Below are positions 33,390 to 41,587 of a stretch of 64,000 bases of DNA, piece by piece (position 1 is the first letter of the stretch; every line of letters begins with the position of its first letter). Position numbers and translations under genes: made by a program. The notes under the pieces were generated by a model, which ran no database searches, was not told the origin of the DNA, and saw nothing but the letters and a program-made list of their open reading frames with translations. This stretch comes from Terrimesophilobacter sp044464485 (GTDB lineage: Bacteria > Actinomycetota > Actinomycetes > Actinomycetales > Microbacteriaceae): NCBI GenBank assembly GCA_044464485.1, contig JBIQLG010000003.1:186001-250000 (forward strand), written 5' to 3'.

Positions 33390-36137
33390 TCAGTGCGACT
33401 TGCGCCGCAGTATCTGCTGAACACCCACTGCCACTCCGCCGAGCAGCACGAGTCCGCTCGCGAACAGGATCCACAACCCGTTCACTTTTGCTCCGGTCGA
33501 CGCGAGCGTTGACAGGTCGCTCACCGTGTTTCCCGCCGGTCCGGAAGCTGCCGGGTCCTCGTCATGCAGCGCAAGGGTCACGAGAGCGAACTGAGGACAA
33601 CCACTCGGCTGCGTGAACGTGAAACTCGCCGAATAGGGTGCCGCCAAAGCGTAACCGGAGTCGGGAACCGCCGTCACTGTGACAAGGCCGAAATACGGGG
33701 CGTTGGTGACCGACTGTGGTGAAGCTCCGTCGAGAAGGGCTGGCCACGTGGCCGAGGGCACGCCAGAAATCGGTGTACCACCGGGGCCAGCAGCCGTCGC
33801 GTTCGCGCTCACGACGTCCCACGTCACATGCTCACCCGTGAGCGTCATCGAGCCCAGCGCGGAACACACATGGTTCGTGAAGGAGGCAGATGCCGATGTT
33901 GCCAGCGCAATGGGCACCGCGTCGAACGTGTACTTCGCGCAACCGAACGTCACATCCGTCAACACCGTGCTGGAGGCCACAGGGCTCGTGTACAAAACGT
34001 CGATGGTATCGACAACGAGATCCGGATTGTGCGACACGTATTCGGCGAGCGATGCAAAACTCGCGTAGCCCATTCCTGCGCCGACGCCGAAGTCTGTTTC
34101 ACTCCACCAGTTGCTCCCGTATCCGGGGGCCTTCTCGAAGGTAATGCTGCCCTGACTGGTGCGAAGGTGAATACCGACATACTGGCTCGGTGAGGCGGTG
34201 AAGTCGATAGCCGTTCCGACGTGGCCGATCGTCTGACCGAATGCCCGACTGATCGTCGCAGTCGCCCAGCCGCCGGGAACACTCAGCTTGATGCCGCCGG
34301 CAACCCATTCGACGTCACCGGTTGTCGTCCAACCGTTCGGCGCGACGTTCGTGCTCACTCCACCGTCAGCAACAGACGTGCACTGTACGGGGGCCGTCGG
34401 CGCACAGTCTGGAGCCGGCGCAAAAGTGAAAGTTTGCGAGTATGGAGCCGCCAGCACATAGCCCGGATCTGCGTGTGCCGTCACCGTGACATCACCGTAA
34501 TACCGCGGATTTGTCGTACTGTTCTCCGGCAAACTACCCTTATAGAGCGCGGCCCACGTCTTGGGCGAAACGTTCGTTATCGGAACCCCCGCCGGGCCAA
34601 AGCGAGTCTCGTTCTCGGTGGTGATCGTCCACTTCACGTGCTTGCTCGTGAGTGTCATCGACCCGGGGGCGGAACACGTGTGCTGCGTAAATGTGGCCAC
34701 CACGTTCGCAGTGATCGTTACGGGCGGCGCACAATCCGTGTTGACCGTGATCAACCACACGTGGCTGCCCGGGTCGGGGTAGGTCGACTGGTAGTTCAAG
34801 CCCGCCGGAACCAGGTCCCACTCGGTCGCAGCATGCACGTAAACCTTCACCACGGCGCTTCCGCCATACGAGTCTTCCGGCAGCGTCAGCACCGCGGTGT
34901 TGGACCCCGGTCCTTTCTGCACGACAGAACCCAGGTCATTCCCGTTGACCGTAGCCTTCAGCCCGTAATACCAATTGGCACCGACGGTCGCGTTGCTGGC
35001 GACCCCGAGGGTGAGTTGGCCGCACACTTCGTTGTGCGTAAACGTCACCTGCGGGGCAGGCGGCGGGATGGTGGCCCACACGATGGTCGGCGTGCAATTC
35101 GTTCCCGTCACCGTCACGGTGCGAACTGTGCCGTCGGCGAAAGTGTAGGTCGTCGTGCGATCAGCGGCGTTGTGAGTCACGTAAAGCCAATGCCACGAGC
35201 CCGCGCCATGTGCGTTCTCATAGTTGGTCATGTAGGTGGGCAACGGGCTGCCATCGATCTGGGTCAGGCCGCCGTTGGACAGCGTCGTGAAGAGAGGAGC
35301 TCCACCGTTGCGGTGCTCAAAGTCATAGCCCCAGGTCACTTCCCACATGGGTGGCGACGCAAAGTCGGTTGCTGCGCACACCGGTGGCGGAGGCGGCGTC
35401 ACGCAGTCGTTTCCGACTGTGGCACTCGCGCTCACCCCCGTCTGTGCTGAACCATCCATCCATGCGAGTTTGATCGTTTCATGGATCGTTTTACCTGCGG
35501 CGGGTGCCGCGACCTGCTGAGTAAATGTCTTGCTCGAGTGCGGGTTCGTGCGGGTTGTGGCGTCGCGCGGCATGTAGCCGTTCGCGGACCAGGTCACCCA
35601 CATCAATCGGCTGTAGTTGTTGGTCAGCGTCCAGGTGATCGTCGCGCTGCCATCGGGATTGCAGGTTGCGCCCGCGGTCAGAGTCCCTGAAGCTGGCACC
35701 GGTGCAACGCAATCATTGCCGACGGTGGTTCGCGCAGTCACGCCGGTCTGGGATGCCCCTCCGGTCCATGCAAGCTTCACCGTTTCATTGAACGACTTGC
35801 CTGCAGCGGACGCGGCGATCTCCTGCGTGAACGTCGTGCTTTGCCCCGCCTGCGTGCGAGTTGTCGCATCGCGGGGAACGTAACCGTGGGCCGACCACGT
35901 CACCCACATGAGCCGGTCATAATTGTTGGTGAGCGTCCACGTGACGGTCGCACTTCCATCCGCGTTGCAACTCGCGGACGCGCTCAAGCTTCCTGTCGCC
36001 GTAGCCGGAGGCGCCGTCGCCGTCCTACTGCTATCGCCGGGATCCCCCGCAGCAGCAGCGGAACTCACGCCTGCGGTGAACAACGCGGCAACGAGCAAAA
36101 GCGAACTGCCTATCGCGGCAAATTTTGTGGATTTCAT
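33390..36137 (-). CDS. LAXTG-anchored repeat-containing surface protein
   Basis: 915 residues from the ATG at 36137. A signal peptide (residues 1-30, cleavage after AAAA) leads to a secreted chain of beta-rich, Thr/Ser/Gly-rich sequence. Two copies of a 95-residue repeat lie at 49-143 and 151-245 (shared TWTLTNNY, RLMWVTWSA, GKxxxETxKLAW, GNDCV). Two copies of a second repeat lie at about 478-578 and 748-847 (shared GSMTLT, GYxLAAPYS, TFTF). The C-terminus is a sortase signal: LASTG (878-882), a hydrophobic helix and RRKSH. LAXTG is favoured by class E sortases of high-GC Gram-positives. Paired cysteines in each repeat suggest disulfides. The role, adhesion or matrix, is a guess. No sortase gene is nearby. 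Confidence 0.82.
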   Translation of the reverse strand: MKSTKFAAIGSSLLLVAALFTAGVSSAAAAGDPGDSSRTATAPPATATGSLSASASCNADGSATVTWTLTNNYDRLMWVTWSAHGYVPRDATTRTQAGQSTTFTQEIAASAAGKSFNETVKLAWTGGASQTGVTARTTVGNDCVAPVPASGTLTAGATCNPDGSATITWTLTNNYSRLMWVTWSANGYMPRDATTRTNPHSSKTFTQQVAAPAAGKTIHETIKLAWMDGSAQTGVSASATVGNDCVTPPPPPVCAATDFASPPMWEVTWGYDFEHRNGGAPLFTTLSNGGLTQIDGSPLPTYMTNYENAHGAGSWHWLYVTHNAADRTTTYTFADGTVRTVTVTGTNCTPTIVWATIPPPAPQVTFTHNEVCGQLTLGVASNATVGANWYYGLKATVNGNDLGSVVQKGPGSNTAVLTLPEDSYGGSAVVKVYVHAATEWDLVPAGLNYQSTYPDPGSHVWLITVNTDCAPPVTITANVVATFTQHTCSAPGSMTLTSKHVKWTITTENETRFGPAGVPITNVSPKTWAALYKGSLPENSTTNPRYYGDVTVTAHADPGYVLAAPYSQTFTFAPAPDCAPTAPVQCTSVADGGVSTNVAPNGWTTTGDVEWVAGGIKLSVPGGWATATISRAFGQTIGHVGTAIDFTASPSQYVGIHLRTSQGSITFEKAPGYGSNWWSETDFGVGAGMGYASFASLAEYVSHNPDLVVDTIDVLYTSPVASSTVLTDVTFGCAKYTFDAVPIALATSASASFTNHVCSALGSMTLTGEHVTWDVVSANATAAGPGGTPISGVPSATWPALLDGASPQSVTNAPYFGLVTVTAVPDSGYALAAPYSASFTFTQPSGCPQFALVTLALHDEDPAASGPAGNTVSDLSTLASTGAKVNGLWILFASGLVLLGGVAVGVQQILRRKSH
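33597..33896 (-). repeat. second copy of surface-protein repeat type B
   Basis: It encodes residues about 748-847, the partner of 34404-34706. The two copies share NxxCSAxGSMTLT near the start and GYxLAAPYSxxFTF at the end. Confidence 0.65.
34404..34706 (-). repeat. first copy of surface-protein repeat type B
   Basis: It encodes residues about 478-578. It is similar in sequence and length to residues 748-847; the 169 residues between are unrelated. Confidence 0.65.
35403..35687 (-). repeat. second copy of surface-protein repeat type A
   Basis: It encodes residues 151-245. Identical blocks with copy one include TWTLTNNY, RLMWVTWSA and RDATTRT. Confidence 0.75.
35709..35993 (-). repeat. first copy of surface-protein repeat type A
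   Basis: It encodes residues 49-143. It is followed after a 7-residue PxPASG linker by the second copy of equal length (95 residues). Confidence 0.75.
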
Positions 36138-36184
36138 TCGGGTAAACCTTTGTGTTTCGACCAGCCCTCGGGCTGCGGATGTCG

Positions 36185-36221
36185 TCGTGTTGCGCGGCCG
36201 GGGGCTGGCCGCGCAACACGA
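36185..36221 (-). repeat. perfect 15-bp inverted repeat in the surface-protein leader
   Basis: Arms 36185-36199 and 36207-36221 (TCGTGTTGCGCGGCC with its complement), 7-base loop, 47 bases from the start codon. No U-run follows on either strand, so it is more likely a leader RNA structure than a terminator. Confidence 0.75.
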
Positions 36222-36264
36222 ATCCGGATGACACAAACGTGTGTCCATCCGAACGGGAACTTAC

Positions 36265-36282
36265 GGGTAAGCGGGGTAAGCG
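36265..36282. repeat. tandem 9-mer GGGTAAGCG x2
   Basis: GGGTAAGCG occurs at 36265-36273 and again at 36274-36282, and a third copy is at 36353-36361. Direct repeats of this size upstream of a gene may be an activator or repressor site. Confidence 0.5.
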
Positions 36283-36495
36283 GGAAATTTCGGTGCGGTC
36301 ACAGGATGACCGAAACGGTGCGGGTTATCACCTTCTCACTCGACGCCTGCGGGGGTAAGCGCTGTACGTCGGGTAACCCACAGCTTTGGCGTTGAAGCCA
36401 CGGTATCGCAAGAGTGATATACCGGCAACTGTTACGCGAGAGTTTCTCGCACACATCCCGTCGGATGCCGACCGTGAGCCGGGGAGCCTCGATCG

Positions 36496-37473
36496 TCAAC
36501 CGGGCGCCCAGGCCCGCTTTGCGAGCGAGAACGCGACACCGTCAAGAATGTCGTGTTCGCTCGTCGTGACGAATTCCAGCGGACGTCCGGCTGCGGCCGT
36601 GGCGTCGGCGACGCGCTGAAGCACGGTCGACCAGATCACGGCACCGGTTCCGATGACGTCAACGCGGCCGGCCTGCATGTACGGCAGCGCGGCCCGTTCG
36701 GCGCGCGGCATTCGACTGAGTGCTTCGCAGGACTCCAGTACCGTGGTGAGCGGCAGGCGGCTTCCGCTAATGACCCCGGCGTCGTATGAGCCGAGGCCCA
36801 GGGCGTGTGCGGTGATGGTGGTGATGGTGCCGGCAACGCCGATGACCTCGGTGGCCTTCGACACGTCGACGGTGCGCGTGGCGGTGTCCAGAGCGGCACT
36901 GACGTCGCTGCGGATGCGGGTGATCGCCGCATCCGACAACCGGTCGCCGTGCATGTGCCGCTCGGTCAGGCGTACGCAACCGACATCCATCGAATATGCG
37001 GAATCTGGGGTGGTACGGCCGAGCACAAGCTCCGTGGATCCGCCGCCGAGGTCGATGACAAGGTGCCGGGCTGCAGGGCCAGCCGCGTCGTTTTTCGGCA
37101 GCGCGGTGAGAGCTCCGCGAAACGACAGCGCCGCCTCCTCAGTGCCGGGGATGACCTCCGCCGGCACGCCGAGGATCGCGAGGATCGCATCCGTGAACTC
37201 TGCGCGGTTGACGGCATCCCGTGTCGCCGAGGTAGCGACGAACCGGACGCGCTCCGCCCGGTGTACTCGGATCAACTCCGCGTACCTGCGCGTCGCGGCG
37301 AGCGTGCGTTCGAGCGCGGCTTCGCTGAATCGACCGGTGCGGTCGACGCCCTCGCCGAGACGCACGAGCTCACGCTCGCGCACAACATCGCTCAGCCCGC
37401 CCGTGTCCTCGAGATCGGCGATGAGCAGTCGAATCGAGTTCGTACCGCAGTCGATCCCGGCGACACGAGTCAT
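36496..37473 (-). CDS. Ppx/GppA phosphatase family protein
   Basis: 325 residues. Actin-like ATPase fold: GIDCGTNSIRLLIADLE at the N-terminus (phosphate 1), FVATSATRDAVNR, EVIPGTEEAALSFRGA with the catalytic Glu, IDLGGGSTELVLG (phosphate 2) and GVAGTITTITA. It is the short, two-domain actinobacterial form of exopolyphosphatase, lacking the C-terminal HD part. It acts on polyphosphate and possibly pppGpp. It is downstream of DUF2165 by 25 bases in the same direction. Confidence 0.92.
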   Translation of the reverse strand: MTRVAGIDCGTNSIRLLIADLEDTGGLSDVVRERELVRLGEGVDRTGRFSEAALERTLAATRRYAELIRVHRAERVRFVATSATRDAVNRAEFTDAILAILGVPAEVIPGTEEAALSFRGALTALPKNDAAGPAARHLVIDLGGGSTELVLGRTTPDSAYSMDVGCVRLTERHMHGDRLSDAAITRIRSDVSAALDTATRTVDVSKATEVIGVAGTITTITAHALGLGSYDAGVISGSRLPLTTVLESCEALSRMPRAERAALPYMQAGRVDVIGTGAVIWSTVLQRVADATAAAGRPLEFVTTSEHDILDGVAFSLAKRAWAPG

Positions 37474-37498
37474 GGCTTTGCCTGAAGCTCGCGCGTTG

Positions 37499-38014
37499 CT
37501 ATTTGGCGGATTCCGCCGTCGCTACCGGCTCGTTGATTGCCAGTAATACGGCAAATCCGGCCCACAGCGTGGCAATTCCCATCGCGGTGTCTTTCCCGTT
37601 CCAGCTGGAGGACTGCCACATGGCGAACCACTCGGATCCGATCACGATGAAGCCGAAGAACCAAATGATGAAGCCGAGACCATAGGCGGCGTAACCCCAG
37701 CTCCGAGCACGGTTGTATGCAACAGTGTCGGCGCTTCGCCGCAGGAACAGTTTCACGCCACCCACGAGCGCAAGAAACGCGAAGACGCCCTCAGCGACGA
37801 TGATGCCGATGTAGGCGATGTGGTGGATCACCGGAGCGTCGATGGCGCGCCACATGAGCGAGTTGCCTTCAAACGTGGTGTCCATGGAGAGCACGTGGCG
37901 TACGAACTGGAAATTGGAGTCGTAATCCATGAGGTTGCCCGCAAAAACGAACAGGCCGAACAGGCCCGCCACGAAGAGGGTGAGGGACTGCAGCATCCGG
38001 AGTGGATTCTTCAT
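37499..38014 (-). CDS. DUF2165-family small integral membrane protein
   Basis: 171 residues with four hydrophobic helices: LTLFVAGLFGLFVFAGNLMDY, HHIAYIGIIVAEGVFAFLALVGG, WGYAAYGLGFIIWFFGFIVIG and IATLWAGFAVLLAI. The N-terminal NLMDYDSNFQFVRHVLSMDTTF loop and the MW-RAI are family hallmarks. Function unknown. Its start overlaps the DUF4177 gene by four bases (ATGA). Confidence 0.85.
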   Translation of the reverse strand: MKNPLRMLQSLTLFVAGLFGLFVFAGNLMDYDSNFQFVRHVLSMDTTFEGNSLMWRAIDAPVIHHIAYIGIIVAEGVFAFLALVGGVKLFLRRSADTVAYNRARSWGYAAYGLGFIIWFFGFIVIGSEWFAMWQSSSWNGKDTAMGIATLWAGFAVLLAINEPVATAESAK

Positions 38015-38202
38015 TGAATTTCACCTTTCCTGTTAAACACGAGATCAACACGTGGTTCGATGTGTTGCTCGAAGGAGATCGCCTGGACGAACTCCCAGCC
38101 TTCCGCTGCGCGTTCACGGATGATGTCGCGGTAGTCCTCGACGAGGTAAAACCCTTCGCGGCGGCGCTTGACGGCCACGCTGACAAACGAGTACTCGAGC
38201 AT
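38011..38202 (-). CDS. DUF4177-family small protein
   Basis: 63 residues from the ATG at 38202, preceded by AAGGA eight bases upstream. EYSFVSVAVKRRREGFYLVEDYRDIIRERAAEGWEFVQ is the DUF4177 core. The fold is probably a small alpha/beta protein of unknown role. It is the first gene of a three-gene run with DUF2165 and ppx. Confidence 0.75.
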   Translation of the reverse strand: MLEYSFVSVAVKRRREGFYLVEDYRDIIRERAAEGWEFVQAISFEQHIEPRVDLVFNRKGEIQ

Positions 38203-38320
38203 GGCACCGTCCTTTCTTACAAGCGGCGGTTCTGCCACGAGCCTATCCGCTGGGTGCTCAGTCGGCTACCGCCTCCGGTCTCGCCCGGTTTACGGCGGCG
38301 GTCCACGCCCCCATAGCCAC

Positions 38321-38372
38321 CTCGGCGCACCAGAAACGAAGGGCGCATCGAGTCGCTTTCTGCCGCGCCGAG
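38321..38372 (-). terminator. long imperfect stem-loop after ychF
   Basis: CTCGGCGC (38321-38328) pairs with GCGCCGAG (38365-38372), and within it CAGAAA pairs with TTTCTG. It begins 9 bases after the ychF stop. There is no U-run, so it is a possible Rho-type or protective 3' structure. Confidence 0.45.
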
Positions 38373-38380
38373 TGAGTGCG

Positions 38381-39457
38381 TCAGGTGTTGAAGCGGAACT
38401 CCACCACGTCGCCATCCTGCATGACGTAGTCCTTGCCTTCCATGCGCGCCTTGCCTTTCGCGCGCGCTTCGTGCACCGATCCGGTCGCGACAAGGTCCTC
38501 GAAGGAGATCACCTCCGCCTTGATGAAGCCCTTCTCGAAATCGGTGTGGATAACGCCCGCCGCTTGCGGAGCCTTCCAGCCCTTGCGGATCGTCCACGCC
38601 CGAGATTCCTTCGGCCCCGCCGTCAAATAGGTCTGCAGGCCGAGAGTGTCGAAGCCGATTCGGGCGAGCTGGTCGAGTCCGCTCTCGGTTTGACCGGTCG
38701 ACGCGAGCAGCTCGGCGGCATCCGCCGGATCAAGATCGATGAGTTCGCTCTCGAGCTTCGCATCAAGAAACACGGCCTTCGCCGGCGCGACGAGCTCGGC
38801 GAGCGAGGCGAGCGAGGCGGCATCCCCGAGCACCGCCTCATCAACGTTGAACACGTAAATGATCGGCTTGGCTGTCAGCAAGCCCAGTTCGCGAATCAGG
38901 AACAGGTCGATCGTCGTGCTCGCGCTGAGCGGCTTGCCCGAGTTCAACCACTCCGCAGCGGCCCTGGCCGCCTCCAAAACGATCGGCTCCGTGCGGCGCG
39001 TCTTCACTTCCTTCTCGTAGCGCTCGATCGCCTTCTCGAGCGTTTGAAGATCGGCGAGGATCAGCTCGGTGTGGATCGTCTCTAAATCGGATGCTGCATC
39101 GACCTTGCCCTCGACGTGCACAACATCCGGGTCGGCGAACCCGCGCGACACGACAGCGATCGCATCCGCCTCGCGGATGTTCGCAAGGAATTTGTTGCCG
39201 AGCCCTTCGCCCTCGCTCGCACCTTTGACGATGCCGGCGATATCCACGAAGGAGACGGGCGCAGGAAGGATGCGCTCGCTGCCGAAGAGTTCCGCGAGGA
39301 CGTTCAGCCGCGCATCCGGAAGGTTCACCACGCCGATGTTCGGCTCGATCGTCGCGAACGGGTAATTGGCGGCGAGCACCTGGTTGCGGGTGAGCGCGTT
39401 GAACAGGGTCGACTTGCCGACGTTCGGGAGTCCGACGATTGCGATAGTGAGGGCCAC
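38381..39457 (-). CDS. ychF: Obg-like ATPase YchF
   Basis: 358 residues, the standard length. P-loop GLPNVGKSTLFN at 9-20, switch II region VDIAGIVKGASEGEGLGNKFL, and the nucleotide-specificity position NVDE instead of NKxD (seen as YVFNVDEA), which makes family members bind ATP. The C-terminal TGS domain has TYLTAGPKESRAWTIRKG and IHTDFEKGFIKAEVI. It interacts with ribosomes and redox stress pathways. The GTG start has TACGCT eight bases upstream. Confidence 0.96.
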   Translation of the reverse strand: MALTIAIVGLPNVGKSTLFNALTRNQVLAANYPFATIEPNIGVVNLPDARLNVLAELFGSERILPAPVSFVDIAGIVKGASEGEGLGNKFLANIREADAIAVVSRGFADPDVVHVEGKVDAASDLETIHTELILADLQTLEKAIERYEKEVKTRRTEPIVLEAARAAAEWLNSGKPLSASTTIDLFLIRELGLLTAKPIIYVFNVDEAVLGDAASLASLAELVAPAKAVFLDAKLESELIDLDPADAAELLASTGQTESGLDQLARIGFDTLGLQTYLTAGPKESRAWTIRKGWKAPQAAGVIHTDFEKGFIKAEVISFEDLVATGSVHEARAKGKARMEGKDYVMQDGDVVEFRFNT

Positions 39458-39491
39458 GGGGGTTAAGCGTATCCGGTACGGAGTCGGGCTC

Positions 39492-39529
39492 TCGGCTCAC
39501 AGTGTCTGCGAGGTGCAATCGTGAGCCGA
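39492..39529. repeat. inverted repeat between ychF and exonuclease genes
   Basis: TCGGCTCAC (39492-39500) and GTGAGCCGA (39521-39529), 20 bases apart, in the divergent promoter region. Possibly a regulatory site or chance. Confidence 0.4.
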
Positions 39530-39588
39530 TTTGCTCAGGGCAGCGCGTGGCGCAGCGGAAGGTCAGGGGCGCGTGAGACGATGCGGTG

Positions 39589-40203
39589 ATGGGCATCGAC
39601 TTCACCGCCATCGATTTCGAAACAGCCAACTCCCACAGCGCCTCGGCGTGTTCGGTGGGCATGGTGAAGGTGCGAGACGGCAAAGTCGTCGACAAGGCCG
39701 GCTGGCTCATCCACCCCCCGCTCGGCTTCGACGCCTTCAACGAGTGGAACACGCGCATCCACGGCATCATGGCTCCGGATGTCGAAGACGCTCCCCTGTG
39801 GAGCGAACAGCTCCCCGACCTGGTTGCCTTCGCCTCCGGGGACATCCTCATCGCCCACAACGCCGGGTTCGACATGGGCGTCATCACCGCTGCGTGCGCC
39901 GCGAGCTTCGTGGACTGCCCGGACTTCACCTACCTCTGCAGCCTGCAGGTCGCGCGGCGCACCTACAACCTCGATTCCTATCGCCTGCCGGTCGCCGCGA
40001 TGGCTGCCGGTTTCGAAGACTTCGACCACCACAACGCGCAAGCGGATGCCGAGGCGTGCGCGGCCATCATCGTGCACGCGGCCCGCCGTCACGAGGCCAT
40101 CGATCTCGCTCACCTTGCTACGATCACAAGCCAGCAACTCAAAGCGATCGGGCCTGCCGCCGCCGTTGCCGCGACAAGCCACCGGAGCATGGCGCTGGGC
40201 TGA
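39589..40203 (+). CDS. DEDDh 3'-5' exonuclease, DNA polymerase III epsilon-like
   Basis: 204 residues from the ATG at 39589 (a GTG one codon earlier is possible). Exo I: AIDFETANS (D9, E11). Exo II: AHNAGFD. Exo III: HHNAQAD, giving the H-x4-D pattern. It resembles stand-alone epsilon-type exonucleases with a DUF-like C-terminal region. Probably a DNA repair or trimming nuclease. Next on the strand is rmuC, 76 bases away. Confidence 0.85.
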   Translation: MGIDFTAIDFETANSHSASACSVGMVKVRDGKVVDKAGWLIHPPLGFDAFNEWNTRIHGIMAPDVEDAPLWSEQLPDLVAFASGDILIAHNAGFDMGVITAACAASFVDCPDFTYLCSLQVARRTYNLDSYRLPVAAMAAGFEDFDHHNAQADAEACAAIIVHAARRHEAIDLAHLATITSQQLKAIGPAAAVAATSHRSMALG

Positions 40204-40278
40204 GCCACCGCGACCTGATCGCAACGGATGCACAGCGCAGACGGCAGCGCTGTCACCGGCACCTGCGAGACTTGAGCC

Positions 40279-41586
40279 ATGGACCCCATGCTCGCCCTCA
40301 TCGTCGGAACAGGCGCCGGGCTCGTGCTCGGCGTCGTCATCGGCTGGCTCGTCGGCCGACTACGCCGCACGACATCCGGAGGCGATGACCCGGCGGTGCT
40401 CCAGGCACGCCACGAAACGGCGCTAGCCGAGTTGCGTACGGCCGAGCAGGCAGCGCAGGCAGCTCTCGCCGCTGAACTCGCCTCCGTGCAGGCGACCGCC
40501 GCCGCGCTCAAGGAACAGGTGGGCGGGTTGCAGCAGCAGCACAGCGAATTGATTGAACGTCAGCGCGCTGAGCAGGAAGCGCAGCGGGAGCGCGAGCGCG
40601 CCGAAAGCAAAGTGCTGCAAATGCTCACCCCGGTGCAGGAGAACCTGCGTGCGATGCAGAACAAGGTCACCGAGCTGGAAACGCAACGGCAGCAGCAGCA
40701 TGGCGAGCTCAGCCAGCAACTCAAGTCGGCCACCGAATCCGAGGAACGGCTTCGCAGCACCGCCGAATCCCTCGCGGCCGCGCTCAAAAGCAACAGCACG
40801 CGCGGAGTGTGGGGCGAGACGCAGCTGCGCAACGTCGTGCAGGCGGCTGGGCTCATCGAACGCGTCGACTTCGATGTGCAGTCGAGCATCTCCTCGGATG
40901 CCGGAGCCGGACGACCCGACATGGTCGTGCACTTGCCGGGCGGCAAGAACATCGCTGTGGACGCGAAGGTGCCGTTCAATGCGTACCTCGAAGCCAGCAG
41001 CATTCCGGTGACCGCCACCGGCGAGGAGGGCGCAAAGCGCGAACGCCTCATCAAAGACCACGTCAAAGCCCTGCGTTCCCACATCGACACACTCGCCGGC
41101 AAGGAGTACTACGCGGGACTGGATGCCTCGCCTGAACTGGTCATCGCGTTCATCCCGAGCGAGTCGCTAGTCTCGAGCGCCATGGAGGCCGACCCCTCGA
41201 TCATGGACTACGCCTTCGGCAAACGCGTCGCCCTGGCTTCACCGGTCACACTCTGGTCGGTGCTGAAAACTGTCGCGTTCTCGTGGCAGCAGAACGTTCT
41301 CACCGAGGATGCGAAACTACTGTTCGACCTGAGCAAAGAACTGTACGGGCGGCTCTCGAAACTCTCCGAGCACGTCGAGAAGCTTGGCCGCTCGATCGAG
41401 CGCAGCGTCAAGGATTACAACACCTTCGTCGGGTCCCTCGAACGCAACGTGCTGCCGAGCGCGCGTCGCCTGAGCGCGCTCGACGAATCCAAGGTGCTCG
41501 GCGCGATGCCCGGCATCGAGGAGGCGCCGCGCGAGCTCACCGCGTTTGAGTTGACGACCAACGCGGACGCTTCCACCGAGAATTAA
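40279..41586 (+). CDS. rmuC: RmuC-family DNA recombination protein
   Basis: 435 residues. An N-terminal hydrophobic helix (ALIVGTGAGLVLGVVIGWLVG) anchors it, followed by a coiled coil with many Ala/Gln/Glu from about 35 to 165. The nuclease-like RmuC core is next: RGVWGETQLRNVVQAAGL, MVVHLPGGKNIAVDAKVPFNAY (restriction-endonuclease fold active-site region) and VIAFIPSESLV. RmuC limits recombination at inverted repeats. It ends two bases from the glpX stop on the opposite strand. Confidence 0.93.
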   Translation: MDPMLALIVGTGAGLVLGVVIGWLVGRLRRTTSGGDDPAVLQARHETALAELRTAEQAAQAALAAELASVQATAAALKEQVGGLQQQHSELIERQRAEQEAQRERERAESKVLQMLTPVQENLRAMQNKVTELETQRQQQHGELSQQLKSATESEERLRSTAESLAAALKSNSTRGVWGETQLRNVVQAAGLIERVDFDVQSSISSDAGAGRPDMVVHLPGGKNIAVDAKVPFNAYLEASSIPVTATGEEGAKRERLIKDHVKALRSHIDTLAGKEYYAGLDASPELVIAFIPSESLVSSAMEADPSIMDYAFGKRVALASPVTLWSVLKTVAFSWQQNVLTEDAKLLFDLSKELYGRLSKLSEHVEKLGRSIERSVKDYNTFVGSLERNVLPSARRLSALDESKVLGAMPGIEEAPRELTAFELTTNADASTEN

Positions 41587-41587
41587 A

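Larger units (their letters stand above)
36138..36495. promoter_or_regulatory. 358-base intergenic leader region of the surface-protein gene
   Basis: No gene fits here. The surface-protein gene reads away from it on the minus strand, and ppx ends into it from the other side. It holds a 15-bp hairpin (36185-36221), a tandem 9-mer (36265-36282), a third copy of that 9-mer (36353-36361) and a short CGGTCA/TGACCG stem (36296-36312). It probably contains the promoter and a long structured leader; I cannot place a -10/-35 with confidence. Confidence 0.6.

Noticed and set aside
33390..36137. possible toxin or contractile injection part from the repeat protein
   Set aside because: The signal peptide, LAXTG anchor and beta repeats fit a cell-wall protein; no toxin motif or partner gene was found.
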